64,000 bases of DNA from Streptomyces sp. NRRL S-87 (GCF_000719335.1 NZ_JOGB01000023.1:30121-94120); one strand, 5' to 3'; shown: positions 24,023-32,412, counted from the stretch's first letter. Made by a program: numbers and translations. Notes: generated by a model not told the origin, from the sequence alone.

Positions 24023-25273
24023 TCACGCTCGTTCCAGCGCGGCCAGCAGCCGCTCGTCGTAGCCGGCGGCCGCCAGGTTGTCGTGGTCGAGGCCGGCCTG
24101 CCGCAGGACCAGGAGGGTGGTGGCGTGGTCGGAGCGGGCCCACGCTGTCCACGTCGCTTCCCTCAACGACGCGCGGGCGCGCAGGACCCTGGGGGCGGTC
24201 TCGTCCCCGGCGTCCGCACGGGCCGCGACGTACGCCTCCACGGACGTGACCAGCTCGCCGAACGCCTGCGCGGGGCGCGCTTCCTGGCCGGCCGCGCCAG
24301 CCTTCTTCGGCGTGGCGGCCGGCACACGGAGGGCTCCGGGTGTCGCGGCGCGCTGCTGCTCTTCGACGGCCCGCCGCAGCTGCTCGAGGCCTTCGGGGAG
24401 CTCCCAGCCGGACCCGCCTCGGCGGGTCGCCTCCTCCTTGAGCTCCTGGACGTGGGTGCGGTAGCTGCCGATCAGCCCCTTGGGTCGCAGCGGCATGCCC
24501 TGCAGGTAGGGGGCGTCTCCCTGGCCGCGGTTGCTGCGCAGGACGACGAGGAGGGCGTCGGCGCTGCCTTCGAGGTCGGCCACGAGGTGCTGCCGGATCG
24601 GGAGCCACTGCGCGAGGGCGGCCTGTGTGGTGCTGGACAGCCGCATCGCCTCGGGGGCGTACGTCGTGACCGTGTCCGCCTGGGGGTTGCGGGTGATCTT
24701 CACACCGTCGAGCCCCGGGGCGAGGTCGGTGATGCGGATGGCGCACAGCTCGCCGGTACGCGCGCGGGTATCGAGCACCAGCCCCACCACGGCCAGGAAT
24801 CGGGCCTTCCCCGGTGCGGCCGGTCGGCGCTCGACCTCCTCGGCGACCCGGTGGTGCAGCTCGCTGCTGGCCCAGGACGGCATCGTCGGCTTCAGGCCCG
24901 CCTTCGGGTAGGAGATCGCCCCGCTCGGCACACCTGCGGCCTCCGCCAGGCGCCGCAGGATGCTGGAACGCCGCCGCAGAGACGCCGTGACCCCCTTCGG
25001 CGGCGTCTTGAGCTCCTTCGCCCGCAGCTCACCCGCCTCGGTCATCCGACACAGGGCCGTGGCCCCGGGGCCCAGCAGGTCGCGCAGCGAGTTGCCGTAC
25101 CGCGAGCGGAAGTCGTCCTGCTGCAGCGCCCGGTACAGCGTGCCCTCGACCCAGTGGACTTGGGCTGCCACACCCTGGCTGATCTCCGGATCGGCCAACA
25201 CCTTCTTGACCAGCCCGGGCAGTTCCACGAGTGCGGTGCAGCGGTCTTCCGCGGTGGACTCGTTCGTGGACAC
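24023..25273 (-). CDS. Tyrosine-recombinase-like protein with incomplete catalytic set
   Basis: The product has 416 residues. GTG 25273 is preceded by GGAGG at eight bases. The segment LDTRARTGELCAIRITDL resembles the first catalytic Arg region of tyrosine recombinases. I do not see the HxLR and terminal Tyr motifs in the expected place; instead there is a charged, Ala-rich C-terminal domain. It may be a regulatory or DNA-binding relative rather than an active integrase. The last 35 bp are duplicated at 18518-18552. Upstream lies the sequence AGGGATAATTCGCCC shared with the inverted repeat at 14871. Confidence 0.65.
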   Translation of the reverse strand: MSTNESTAEDRCTALVELPGLVKKVLADPEISQGVAAQVHWVEGTLYRALQQDDFRSRYGNSLRDLLGPGATALCRMTEAGELRAKELKTPPKGVTASLRRRSSILRRLAEAAGVPSGAISYPKAGLKPTMPSWASSELHHRVAEEVERRPAAPGKARFLAVVGLVLDTRARTGELCAIRITDLAPGLDGVKITRNPQADTVTTYAPEAMRLSSTTQAALAQWLPIRQHLVADLEGSADALLVVLRSNRGQGDAPYLQGMPLRPKGLIGSYRTHVQELKEEATRRGGSGWELPEGLEQLRRAVEEQQRAATPGALRVPAATPKKAGAAGQEARPAQAFGELVTSVEAYVAARADAGDETAPRVLRARASLREATWTAWARSDHATTLLVLRQAGLDHDNLAAAGYDERLLAALERA

Positions 25274-25287
25274 GCGATCTCCCTCCA

Positions 25288-25302
25288 GGGCGAATTATCC
25301 CT
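25288..25302 (-). promoter_or_regulatory. Operator-like AGGGATAATTCGCCC
   Basis: It lies 15 bases before the recombinase-like gene, is partly palindromic around AATT, and matches GGGATAAYTCG of the inverted repeat at 14871/15099. Confidence 0.4.
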
Positions 25303-25333
25303 GTTCATTGTGCCTTACAGGCTTGAGTGACGG

Positions 25334-25585
25334 GTGGTGTTGGGTCGCTTCGGTAGCTACCCGAGCCGGTGCGCTGCGGCTGATGGCCGGGGATCAGGCA
25401 CCCCATGGGGCCTGCGGTACGACGACGCAGACGAGTCCCGCGGCTGGGGCCGGGTCCGCGCGATCAGGAAGGCGGTCGCAGCCGCGGTGGCGTCGGCTCG
25501 GTTTCGTGGGGTGTGGCCGATGCGTGGCCGCCCCGAACCGGCCGTCTACAGCATGCCGCCGCAGGGCCGCTCGTACGAAAAGTGA
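25334..25585 (+). CDS. Possible gene remnant with coding-like codon use
   Basis: From about 25400 to the TGA at 25585 third positions are mostly G or C and the peptide looks natural. The first 25 codons do not, and there is no ribosome-binding site. I interpret it as the C-terminal part of a lost gene. Confidence 0.3.
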   Translation: MVLGRFGSYPSRCAAADGRGSGTPWGLRYDDADESRGWGRVRAIRKAVAAAVASARFRGVWPMRGRPEPAVYSMPPQGRSYEK

Positions 25586-25943
25586 TCATGCGTGCGAAGA
25601 AACGTGCAGAACACTTGTTACGGAATCAACTATTCCGGATGGCGTATGCGCCTGAAATGTGCGCCGGGTGGTGCGCCGGGGCTCAATGCTTGCGGGCCCG
25701 GTTTCGGGAACGGGTGGATGTACCGGTCACCGGATGTCAGGGGCACGTACAACCGGGCTGGTTGCACCACGCAGTCGACCGTGACGGAAATGTCCGCGTC
25801 CGGTAACGACCCCGATGGGGCCCTACAGCGGCCGCCGTGCGGGATCGAGAGTTTGGGTCCTCGGCCCCGCCAAGGGGTCGGGCACCCCGACCGCTACACG
25901 CCTTGTATCGGCGGGTGAATGCCCGTTCTTGAGGGAGCATCAC

Positions 25944-26417
25944 ATGACGTTTGCGTCGTCCACCCGCCGCATCTCCGCCACCGTCCTGGCCGCCGGCGCC
26001 GTAGTTGCCGCGGCCGCGCTGCCGGCTTCCGCCCATGACGGCGACCACCGGCACCAGCAGCGGCCGCAGGTGGAGATCAGCCGGGTCCAGGCCGACAGCC
26101 CCGGGCGCGACGACCGCTCGAACCGGTCCCTGAACGGCGAGTGGGTGGAGATCACGAACACGACCCGGCACGCGGTCAACCTCAAGGGCTGGACCCTCAA
26201 GGACGAGGACGGCAACCGCTACCGCTTCAAGGACATCCGCCTGGGCGGTCGTGACACGATCCGCATCCACACCGGCCACGGCCGCGACTCCCGCACCGAC
26301 CTCTTCCAGGACCGCAACGACTACGTGTGGGACAACCGCTCCGACACGGCGACCCTGCGCGACGACCACGGCCGCACCGTCGACACCGAGTCCTGGGGCC
26401 GCCACCACCGCCACTAA
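25944..26417 (+). CDS. Secreted lamin-tail-domain protein
   Basis: The product has 157 residues, ATG 25944 behind GAGGGAG. Residues 1-32 are a signal peptide (ISATVLAAGAVVAAAALPAS). The mature part is a single lamin-tail (LTD) domain (EWVEITNTTRHAVNLKGWTL, then DTIRIHTGHGRDS). LTD proteins fold as Ig-like beta sandwiches; in Streptomyces they are small secreted proteins of unknown role, sometimes near nucleases. Confidence 0.82.
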   Translation: MTFASSTRRISATVLAAGAVVAAAALPASAHDGDHRHQQRPQVEISRVQADSPGRDDRSNRSLNGEWVEITNTTRHAVNLKGWTLKDEDGNRYRFKDIRLGGRDTIRIHTGHGRDSRTDLFQDRNDYVWDNRSDTATLRDDHGRTVDTESWGRHHRH

Positions 26418-26479
26418 GCGGACGACGGGGCCGGCCACCGCTGTTGAGGGGTAGCGGGAGCCAGTCCTCGGGGGAGCCG

Positions 26480-26514
26480 GTGTGCCGGGCGGCAGGGGAG
26501 GCCGCCCGGCACAC
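26480..26514 (+). terminator. Perfect 14-bp hairpin, 7-nt loop
   Basis: GTGTGCCGGGCGGC 26480-26493 pairs with 26501-26514. It lies between the convergent LTD and Ku genes. The rest of 26418-26792 contains no supported gene. Confidence 0.75.
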
Positions 26515-26792
26515 ACCCCTGCCTGCGTCTAGGGAGGGAGACGGGCTCAGCTCGCCGAGGAGGCCTCGGCGGCGTCCATCCCTCCCGCGCGCAGCCGGCG
26601 CCGGGCAAGCGGGGGACAAGCGTCCGGCGGGCGGGTCGCCGGACGGTGAGCGGAGTCCCGCTGCCAACGCGCCTGCGCGCTGGCGGACCTCGGCCAGCCG
26701 GGCGGGCGGCGACCGCCGCGCTACGCACGGGTCAGCCACCGGCTACAGGGCTCTGAATGGGAATGGTGCGGCGCGAGGCCCTGGCCTCGCGG

Positions 26793-27692
26793 TCAAGCGG
26801 TGCGCGGGGGCTTGCGCCTGCTCGTCGTCTTCTTCGCGGAGGTCTTGGTGGCCTGGGCCTTCTTCGATACCGCGGTCTTCTTCTTGGGCAGGTCGTGGAC
26901 CGTGGCGGGGGTGCTGGTCTCGCGGGAGGCCTGGGCGTCGGCGACGGACTGTTGGAGGACGGCCATCAGGTCCACCACCTGACCTGCGGGTGGGGCGGGC
27001 GGCTCGGCGGGGGCGACCCGGGTGCCGGCGGCCTTCGCTGCGATGACCTCCTCCAGCGCGTCGCGGTAGGAGTCCCTCACCGTGGTGATGTCCAGCCCGG
27101 ACATGGCCTCGGCCAGGGCGACGGCGGCGTCGACCTCGTCGTCGTCGACCGGGACGTCGGGGGCGGCGACCTGGCCGCTGTCGCGGATCTCGTCCGGCCA
27201 GCGCATCGCGTGCAGGACGATCACGTCGTCGAGGACCCGCAGCAGGCCCAGACGCTCGCGGTCCCGCATCGCGAACCGGGCCACGGCCACCCGGGCGCTG
27301 CGGGAGAGGGCTTGGCGCAGCAGTTCGTACGGGCGGGCGGACACCGGGCCGTCGGCCGCGAGGTAGTACGCGGAGCTGATCCGGATCGGGTCGATGCTGG
27401 ACGCGGGCACGAACGCAACGATCTCGATGGCTTTCGCCGTGGGGAGCGGCATGTTGTCGAGCTCGTCGTCCGTGATCTCTATGAGGCCCACGGCGGTCTC
27501 GGCGCCGCGGCCGATCTCGTCGGCGGCCAGCTCTTTGCCGTCGAGCTCGCAGATCTTCCGGTACCGGACCCGGCCGCCGTCGGCGGTGTGGATCTGGCGG
27601 AGCGCGATCGAATGGGACTCCGTAGCTGGAAATACCTTGATCGGAATTGTTACCAATCCGAATGAAATCGCGCCGGACCAAATCGGACGCAT
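26793..27692 (-). CDS. ku: Ku protein, non-homologous end joining
   Basis: The product has 299 residues. ATG 27692 follows GGAGGG; the protein opens with the canonical MRPIWSGAISFGLVTIPIKV of bacterial Ku. The core Ku beta-barrel covers residues 1-255 and the C-terminus is a Lys/Thr-rich basic tail, as in actinomycete Ku, where it supports DNA binding. Ku dimers encircle double-strand ends and recruit ligase D. No LigD-type gene is in the window, so it would have to work with host ligase. On a linear replicon it might protect or repair ends; that is speculation. Confidence 0.95.
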   Translation of the reverse strand: MRPIWSGAISFGLVTIPIKVFPATESHSIALRQIHTADGGRVRYRKICELDGKELAADEIGRGAETAVGLIEITDDELDNMPLPTAKAIEIVAFVPASSIDPIRISSAYYLAADGPVSARPYELLRQALSRSARVAVARFAMRDRERLGLLRVLDDVIVLHAMRWPDEIRDSGQVAAPDVPVDDDEVDAAVALAEAMSGLDITTVRDSYRDALEEVIAAKAAGTRVAPAEPPAPPAGQVVDLMAVLQQSVADAQASRETSTPATVHDLPKKKTAVSKKAQATKTSAKKTTSRRKPPRTA

Positions 27693-27808
27693 TCGGGCCC
27701 TCCACTCCGTAGGGCCCCCCTCTCCTCCAGCCTCGCACCCCGGCCGCTGGTCCGTCGGCGCGGTCCCGCCCGGGCCTCCGACGACGGCGGGCGGCGGCGT
27801 ACGCGCGC

Positions 27809-28303
27809 TCACACGGCGGGGGAGGCGCGGAACGCGTAGCGGACGGCGTCCTTTCCGTCGTTGCGCCAGTCGAGGTAGAGGGCGACGCTGGTCTGCGCGG
27901 CCGCGGTGCCGCGCACGTCGAACACCTTGCTGGCGCGGTGGCCGTCTTTGCCGGTGTTCAGCGGCTTGTAGAGGTCCAGCCACTGGGTCCGGGCCGGGGC
28001 CCGGCCGGGGCGGTGGCCGTCGATCTGCAGGCCGGTGCTCGGGTTGAAGGTGCTCATACCGATCGTCGAGGCCACGTCCCAGGTCACGATCGCGTAGTGG
28101 CGGACCCGGGGCCCGATGCGCTGGGCGCACGCAGTGACGCTGATCTCCCAGTTGTCCGGCCAGGGGCCGCTGTAGGTGGGGGTGTCGATGGTGCTGTTGC
28201 TGGTGGTGCAGGCCGGTGGGGCGGAGGGCGCCGCCGCGGCGGCGGTGCCCAGGGCGGGGAGGACGGCGGCCAGCACGAGCAGTGCGGGGAGGGTTCGTTG
28301 CAT
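27809..28303 (-). CDS. Secreted protein of unknown family
   Basis: The product has 164 residues with a clear signal peptide (LPALLVLAAVLPALGTAAAA). The mature part has two Cys residues (ACTTSN, VTACAQR) that could form a disulfide and is beta-rich. Starts at ATG 28303 near the divergent toxin-antitoxin operon. No family recognised. Confidence 0.7.
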   Translation of the reverse strand: MQRTLPALLVLAAVLPALGTAAAAAPSAPPACTTSNSTIDTPTYSGPWPDNWEISVTACAQRIGPRVRHYAIVTWDVASTIGMSTFNPSTGLQIDGHRPGRAPARTQWLDLYKPLNTGKDGHRASKVFDVRGTAAAQTSVALYLDWRNDGKDAVRYAFRASPAV

Positions 28304-28466
28304 GCGAGGGACAAGCCCCGGCGGCCCGGTGCGGTCACGGCCGGTGTAGGTCGATCACCCGCTGGTGGGACGGCGCGAGGGCAGGGGCCGGCGCGGACCC
28401 GCCGGCGCGCTCCGTCTCGCTCCCTCCGGCCCCGGCGGAGAGGTATCGAACACAAGGCGCGTTAAG

Positions 28467-28482
28467 TGTACAGTTCTGTGCA
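28467..28482 (+). promoter_or_regulatory. Antitoxin operator, TGTACAGTTCTGTGCA
   Basis: A 16-bp dyad with one mismatch ends on the A of the antitoxin ATG. Phd-type antitoxins autorepress through such sites, so this is probably the operator and overlaps a nearly leaderless start. Confidence 0.6.
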
Positions 28483-28736
28483 TGAGTGAGACTCTGCCGA
28501 TCACCGAGGCGCGGGCGAAGTTCGGCTCGCTGGTCCGCCGGGCGTCCCACGCCCGCGAACGCATCACCATCACCGACCACGGCCAGCCCGCGGCGGTGCT
28601 CATCAACCCCCAGGAGCTCGCCGACCTCGAGGACGCGCTCGCCCTGGCGCTGTACCGGGAGCGGCAGTCCGCCGGCTCGGCCGCGACCGTTTCGCATGAC
28701 GACGTCCGCGCCCGGCTCGGCATGGAGCGTGCGTGA
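28482..28736 (+). CDS. Phd/YefM-family antitoxin
   Basis: The product has 84 residues. The N-terminus (LPITEARAKFGSLVRRASHA) and the GQPAAVLINPQELADLEDAL segment match the Phd/YefM DNA-binding fold; the C-terminal residues would wrap the toxin. It is coupled to the next gene by a GTGA overlap. Confidence 0.88.
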   Translation: MSETLPITEARAKFGSLVRRASHARERITITDHGQPAAVLINPQELADLEDALALALYRERQSAGSAATVSHDDVRARLGMERA

Positions 28737-28984
28737 CCTACGTGATCGTCTGGGACGAGCCCGCGATCAACGCGGCCGCCCACTTCCTCAAGGACGACCC
28801 CGAGGGCCTGCGGCAGCTGATGGACGCCGTTGACCTCCTTGCCGACCAGCCCCGGCCCGAGGGCACGGCCCCCTACGGCTCCCCGGACCTGCGCCGGATG
28901 CATGTGGGGCGCTACCGGGTCCTGTACGAGATCACCGAGACCACCGTCACCATCGTGGTCATCCACGTCGGCCGCCTCGGCTGA
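28733..28984 (+). CDS. RelE/ParE-family toxin
   Basis: The product has 83 residues (GTG 28733). It has the compact RelE fold pattern: helix, then LRRMHVGRYRVLYEITETTV and a C-terminal beta strand with VVIHVGRLG. RelE relatives cut mRNA on the ribosome, while ParE relatives inhibit gyrase; the sequence favours RelE because of the RYRVLYEI motif. The pair probably stabilises the element. Confidence 0.86.
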   Translation: MTYVIVWDEPAINAAAHFLKDDPEGLRQLMDAVDLLADQPRPEGTAPYGSPDLRRMHVGRYRVLYEITETTVTIVVIHVGRLG

Positions 28985-28999
28985 CGCACCCGCGCGCCC

Positions 29000-29032
29000 G
29001 AAGGGCCGGACCGGCCCGCGGTCCGGCCCTTC
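29000..29032 (+). terminator. 12-bp perfect hairpin after the toxin gene
   Basis: GAAGGGCCGGAC 29000-29011 pairs with 29021-29032, extended by C28999-G29033; loop nine bases. Confidence 0.78.
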
Positions 29033-29093
29033 GCCGGACGTGACTGACGCCCACCACGGCGGTGGTCACGGCATCGACGTGTCCCCTCGGCAG

Positions 29094-29354
29094 TCAGGAG
29101 TCGTCCGCCTCCACGATCTCCAGTCGGCCGTCGACGACGTGCTGGCGGACCTCGGGCTCTCCGCCCGGCGCCGCGGCGGCTGCTCTGGCGAGCTCAACGC
29201 GGGCCTCGATGCTGTACGGGTGATCGCGCCAGTAGGGGTGGAGGGTGACCGCGCGGGCACGCCGCAGCAGCTCCCGTGTGGAGCGTTCGACCGGCAGGCG
29301 CTCGCGGACGGTGCGGTTGTAGAGCCGGACGAAGTCCTGACGCAGCGCTATCAA
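29094..29354 (-). CDS. Hypothetical small protein
   Basis: TTG 29354 gives 86 residues; coding-like sequence continues about 20 codons further upstream to a TGA without a better start, so the N-terminus is uncertain. The protein is helical and Arg-rich (LYNRTVRERLPVERSTRELL) with an acidic tail. No family recognised. Confidence 0.5.
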   Translation of the reverse strand: MIALRQDFVRLYNRTVRERLPVERSTRELLRRARAVTLHPYWRDHPYSIEARVELARAAAAAPGGEPEVRQHVVDGRLEIVEADDS

Positions 29355-29441
29355 GTCCTCGGGGAAGTCGTGGCTGCCCGCGGGCGCGGCCTCCCCCCAC
29401 GGTCACTCCGTCAGCCCGGCGCGGGAAGCGGAATCCTGTAT

Positions 29442-29457
29442 TCGAACAGAGGTACGA
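29442..29457 (+). promoter_or_regulatory. SOS (LexA) box-like TCGAACAGAGGTACGA
   Basis: It matches the actinobacterial LexA consensus TCGAAC-N4-GTTCGA with a single mismatch and ends eight bases before the GTG of the next gene. LexA binding there would repress the pair 29465/29801 until DNA damage. Confidence 0.55.
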
Positions 29458-29464
29458 TAGCCGG

Positions 29465-29797
29465 GTGACGTACGAGTTTCCGCCGCGCCTGTGCGCCCTG
29501 CAGCTCCAGCTCCACCGGGTGCGTGCCGACTCGGTGCGCCTGAGTGCCGAGCTGCCCTGGTCCGTGGAGCCCATGCCGGGCTGGCCCGCCTCCGAGCACC
29601 GCTTCAGCCACCGCGGCGACGTGCCCGACAGCGCCGGCTACACCCCGGAGCAGAAGGCCGCGCAGGACCGGCTGCGGAAGCGGGAGCTGCGGCTGGCCGC
29701 CGCGGTCGGCACCGACCCCTTCTGGGGCACTCTCGCCGGCGAGGACCGGGTCAAGGCCCGCATGGCACTCAAGCACGCCGACCCGACGCCGGAGTAG
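29465..29797 (+). CDS. Hypothetical protein, upstream partner of DUF6233 gene
   Basis: The product has 110 residues (GTG 29465). It contains ELPWSVEPMPGWPASEHRFS and a helical C-terminus (QKAAQDRLRKRELRLAAAVG), a pattern I associate with small Streptomyces hypothetical proteins. It is followed after three bases by the DUF6233 gene, so the two form an operon under the SOS-like box. Confidence 0.7.
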   Translation: MTYEFPPRLCALQLQLHRVRADSVRLSAELPWSVEPMPGWPASEHRFSHRGDVPDSAGYTPEQKAAQDRLRKRELRLAAAVGTDPFWGTLAGEDRVKARMALKHADPTPE

Positions 29798-29800
29798 GGC

Positions 29801-30169
29801 ATGGCCACCGGCAGGGACCCGGAGTGGATGCTCCCGCCGGACACCGCCCGCCTCCGGATCCTGGAGCGGTACTGCGAGCTCCAACTGGCCGCGATACGGC
29901 AGAAGATCGCCGAGGCGGAGGCCGCCGAGCAGGAAACCGAGGCGGCCCGCGCCCGCGCCCAGGCCTCCGCCGTCCCCCCGGAGTGGTTGATCCAGTACGG
30001 CATCGGCGCGAACCGCGCCCCGATGCTCGTGCACACCGGGCAGTGCGCCACAGCCAGCGGCCGACTCAGACCGGCCAGCCGCACGCAGGTGCTCGACGTG
30101 CTGCGCCACCCGCAGGTCAGCGCCTGCGGCCTGTGCGGCGCGGACGCGGCCCTGGACGCCGAGCCGTAG
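29801..30169 (+). CDS. DUF6233 domain protein
   Basis: The product has 122 residues. It shows PPDTARLRILERYCELQLAA, PEWLIQYGIGANRAPMLVHT and a C-terminal C-x2-C (CGLCGAD), typical of DUF6233, a Streptomyces-restricted family without assigned function. The Cys pair plus an upstream Cys/His could bind metal. Confidence 0.78.
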   Translation: MATGRDPEWMLPPDTARLRILERYCELQLAAIRQKIAEAEAAEQETEAARARAQASAVPPEWLIQYGIGANRAPMLVHTGQCATASGRLRPASRTQVLDVLRHPQVSACGLCGADAALDAEP

Positions 30170-30209
30170 CCCGCGAGCCGACGCGCTCAAAGCAATCGGA
30201 GACGGGGAA

Positions 30210-30234
30210 GGCCCGGGACTGGCTGTCCCAGGCC
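30210..30234. terminator. Hairpin between convergent genes
   Basis: 30210-30219 pairs with 30225-30234 with one mismatch; it lies between the ends of the DUF6233 gene and the small minus-strand gene and can serve both. Confidence 0.6.
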
Positions 30235-30244
30235 CTCCATGTCC

Positions 30245-30415
30245 CTAGTTCTCGGCGGCCTCCCGGCGCTCGTCGCGGCGGCGCTGATGCCAGCTGTAGA
30301 GCTGGCGGGCCGTCCACGCTGTGGCGGTGGCCAGGACGGCGGCGACGTAGTTCCCCAAGACGTTGTCGTGGATGAACTGCGCCGCCTGTTCGGCTGCCGA
30401 GTATTCGATCTTCAT
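30245..30415 (-). CDS. Very small membrane-associated protein
   Basis: A 56-residue frame starts at ATG 30415 with AAGAGA upstream. It has one hydrophobic helix (LGNYVAAVLATATAWTARQL) followed by a highly charged tail rich in Arg and Glu. Codon use is normal. Function unknown. Confidence 0.55.
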   Translation of the reverse strand: MKIEYSAAEQAAQFIHDNVLGNYVAAVLATATAWTARQLYSWHQRRRDERREAAEN

Positions 30416-30673
30416 TTATCTCTTGGGGCGCGCCCGCGGGGCCGATCAGCGCGTCCTCTCCCGTTGCCGTGTAAGGACATGCTTGGTCCAGCTCGGCCCT
30501 ACCGGACCTTTTTCGGCGGCGCCATTCCGCCGGAGAACCCTCGACCAGGACGGCGGACCAGTCGAGAGGCTCATATGTGCACCTTCGTGACGAAGATCCA
30601 GTATGTAGCCGAACCCCTTATTGGGGCGCGGAGTTGCGGCAGCGCGGACCCGTGCGGTATGCGGGACGGGGCG

Positions 30674-31066
30674 CTATGCGACCAGTGCGACCGCCGCCTC
30701 CGTAGCTGCGCCCGGGCCAGGGGCGGACCACTGCGACAGGGGCCTCCAGCTCGTCGTTCTCCAGACCTGTACGGCCCAGGCTGCCTCGGGCTCCGGGGTG
30801 ATGCCGAGGGCCCAAGGGTCCACGGGGGCCGGGGCCCAGACCTCGGCGGCGACAGCCTCCGTCTGCTCCCACAGGGGTGTCCGAACGTCGATCGCGGCCG
30901 TCGGCGGGGCGCCGGTGCGTAGGTAGGTGAGCAGGCGGGCCAGGACGGCGCTGCGGCGCAGCTGCCCGTCGGGGCCGGTGGTCTCGGTGCAGTGGGCGGC
31001 CAGCTCGCCCGGGGCGGCGAAGGCGGTGGCGCGGCTTCGGCCATGGAGCACCATGGCCGCCCGCAC
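30674..31066 (-). CDS. Hypothetical protein
   Basis: About 130 residues from GTG 31066 (ATG 31054 is an alternative). The sequence is Ala/Trp-rich, with ELAAHCTETTGPDGQLRRSA and repeated Trp/Pro in the middle. It lies directly downstream of the 85-residue gene. No family recognised. Confidence 0.55.
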   Translation of the reverse strand: MRAAMVLHGRSRATAFAAPGELAAHCTETTGPDGQLRRSAVLARLLTYLRTGAPPTAAIDVRTPLWEQTEAVAAEVWAPAPVDPWALGITPEPEAAWAVQVWRTTSWRPLSQWSAPGPGAATEAAVALVA

Positions 31067-31082
31067 ATGCTGGGTGGGTAAG

Positions 31083-31340
31083 TCAGGAGGTAGGGAGGCG
31101 CATGCCGAGCCGGCTGCTGAGAGCGCGGGCGGTGGCACGCACTTCTTCACCACTGTCGCCTTCGGCGACGGCGGTGAAGAGAGCCAGGGCAAGTTCGGCC
31201 TCGCGGTAGGTGAGCATCGGCAACCGCTGCGGGGCGGTGTCGGCGTCGAGTTCTTCAGCCACGATGTCGGTGTAGAGATCGTCGAGCGTCACGACGGTCC
31301 AACGCCTGGCCGGGCTGGCGGTTACTCCGGTCGCAGACAC
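31083..31340 (-). CDS. Small hypothetical helical protein
   Basis: The product has 85 residues (GTG 31340). It shows TLDDLYTDIVAEELDADTAP and LTYREAELALALFTAVAEGD, a helical acidic protein. It shares a promoter region with the divergent small membrane protein at 31428. Confidence 0.6.
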   Translation of the reverse strand: MSATGVTASPARRWTVVTLDDLYTDIVAEELDADTAPQRLPMLTYREAELALALFTAVAEGDSGEEVRATARALSSRLGMRLPTS

Positions 31341-31427
31341 GTGCCGTCAGGCCCTGATCTGCCCGTTTAGCCGTGCTCGTGGCGGCCACGGGCGTACGGT
31401 GTGGCCTGCGACGGCGAAGGGGCGGCG

Positions 31428-31649
31428 ATGGGCGACGTGCAGGGACCGGACTGGACGCGAGGCCTGGTAGCGGTGGGTCTGCTGTTGTTCATCGGCGGCT
31501 GGTTCATCGCCTGGCCGCTGGGCGTAGTGGGTTTCTTGGTGTTGGTGTTCGTGGGCGTCTCCACCGCGGGCCAGCGTCGGGCGAGCGGTGAGCCGCCGGA
31601 GACACTGTTGCGTCCTGGTGACCGGCCCTGGCGCCGCAACCAGGACTAA
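31428..31649 (+). CDS. Small two-helix membrane protein
   Basis: The product has 73 residues from ATG 31428. Two hydrophobic helices (GLVAVGLLLFIGGWFIAWPL; VVGFLVLVFVGVS) are followed by a basic end LLRPGDRPWRRNQD. The last 40 bp of coding sequence recur at 39716-39755. Function unknown. Confidence 0.6.
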   Translation: MGDVQGPDWTRGLVAVGLLLFIGGWFIAWPLGVVGFLVLVFVGVSTAGQRRASGEPPETLLRPGDRPWRRNQD

Positions 31650-31859
31650 TACCGGCGCGCGCCGGCACCGGTTTCACGTACTCCCAAAGACAAGCACCAG
31701 GAGGACGTGCAATCCGCCGAGGGCCGACTACCTCCCGCGGGCCGGAAGATGCTAGGACGCAGACCCACAGGCCAGCTGGCATTCCTTGGCGTTAGAGCGT
31801 CTGCTTCCTTCCGTGGCATTTGGCGTGCCGCGGGAGGGCGTGGCGCGCGAGCCGGGGCG

Positions 31860-32180
31860 TCAGCCGGCCTGCGGTCCCGTGTCTGAGGCGTTCGGCGCGA
31901 GGGGGTGGGCTTCACCAGGTTCCAGGCCAACCGGTCCCCGACTCGCCAGCGGTGCGCCGGGGGTAGTGCCCCGGCCGGTCTGGAGGGCCCGAACGTTGGT
32001 GCGCGTCAGCAGCAGTGCGGCGCCGATCATCACGATCCACCCCGTCGTCCACCACAGCGTGGCGGGGAGGCCGTCGGAGCGGGACCCGTACCGGGCGAGA
32101 CTCCAACCGAGAAGACCTACGGAGAGGCTCGCCGCGTTGCCGACGAGAAGCAGTCGCACGTTCGTTTGCCCCCTCTTCAT
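31860..32180 (-). CDS. Small two-helix membrane protein
   Basis: The product has 106 residues from ATG 32180. Helices VRLLLVGNAASLSVGLLGWS and LWWTTGWIVMIGAALLLT are separated by a short loop; the C-terminus is polar. The longer open frame upstream has no coding character. Function unknown. Confidence 0.6.
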   Translation of the reverse strand: MKRGQTNVRLLLVGNAASLSVGLLGWSLARYGSRSDGLPATLWWTTGWIVMIGAALLLTRTNVRALQTGRGTTPGAPLASRGPVGLEPGEAHPLAPNASDTGPQAG

Positions 32181-32349
32181 CAAAAGCCCAGGGCCATCAT
32201 CGCTTAGACCTCTGAGCACAGTCGACCTGCTTAAGAGAACGGCGCCCGGTCCGTGGAGCTCACTGGCTGCCGGAGGAACGGCAGGTCGAAGTGCATCCGA
32301 TCCAGAAGGCTCCTGACAGCGCCGTCGGCTGCTGACTGACCCTGGACCC

Positions 32350-32412
32350 TGCACGCACCGCCATCCACCTGCGGCCGCGCTCATGCGGTGGTTCGTCTCC
32401 GGAGCCGTGCCC
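32350..32412 (+). pseudogene. Remnant related to the end of the gene at 43946-44302
   Basis: 32388-32409 is identical to 44266-44287 (22 bp, encoding WFVSGAV). Upstream codons (ARTAIHL) also resemble the same gene (ARAAVHL), with a frameshift in between. Confidence 0.5.

Larger units (their letters stand above)
25274..25943. other. 670-bp region with only fragmentary frames
   Basis: Two plus-strand stretches have coding-like composition but no good start. One ends at 25585 (LRYDDADESRGWGRVRAIRK, then PQGRSYEK). The other, about 25586-25810, encodes a Cys-rich peptide (CYGINYSGWRMRLKC). Both look like gene remnants. I see no promoter or RNA that I can support. Confidence 0.45.
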
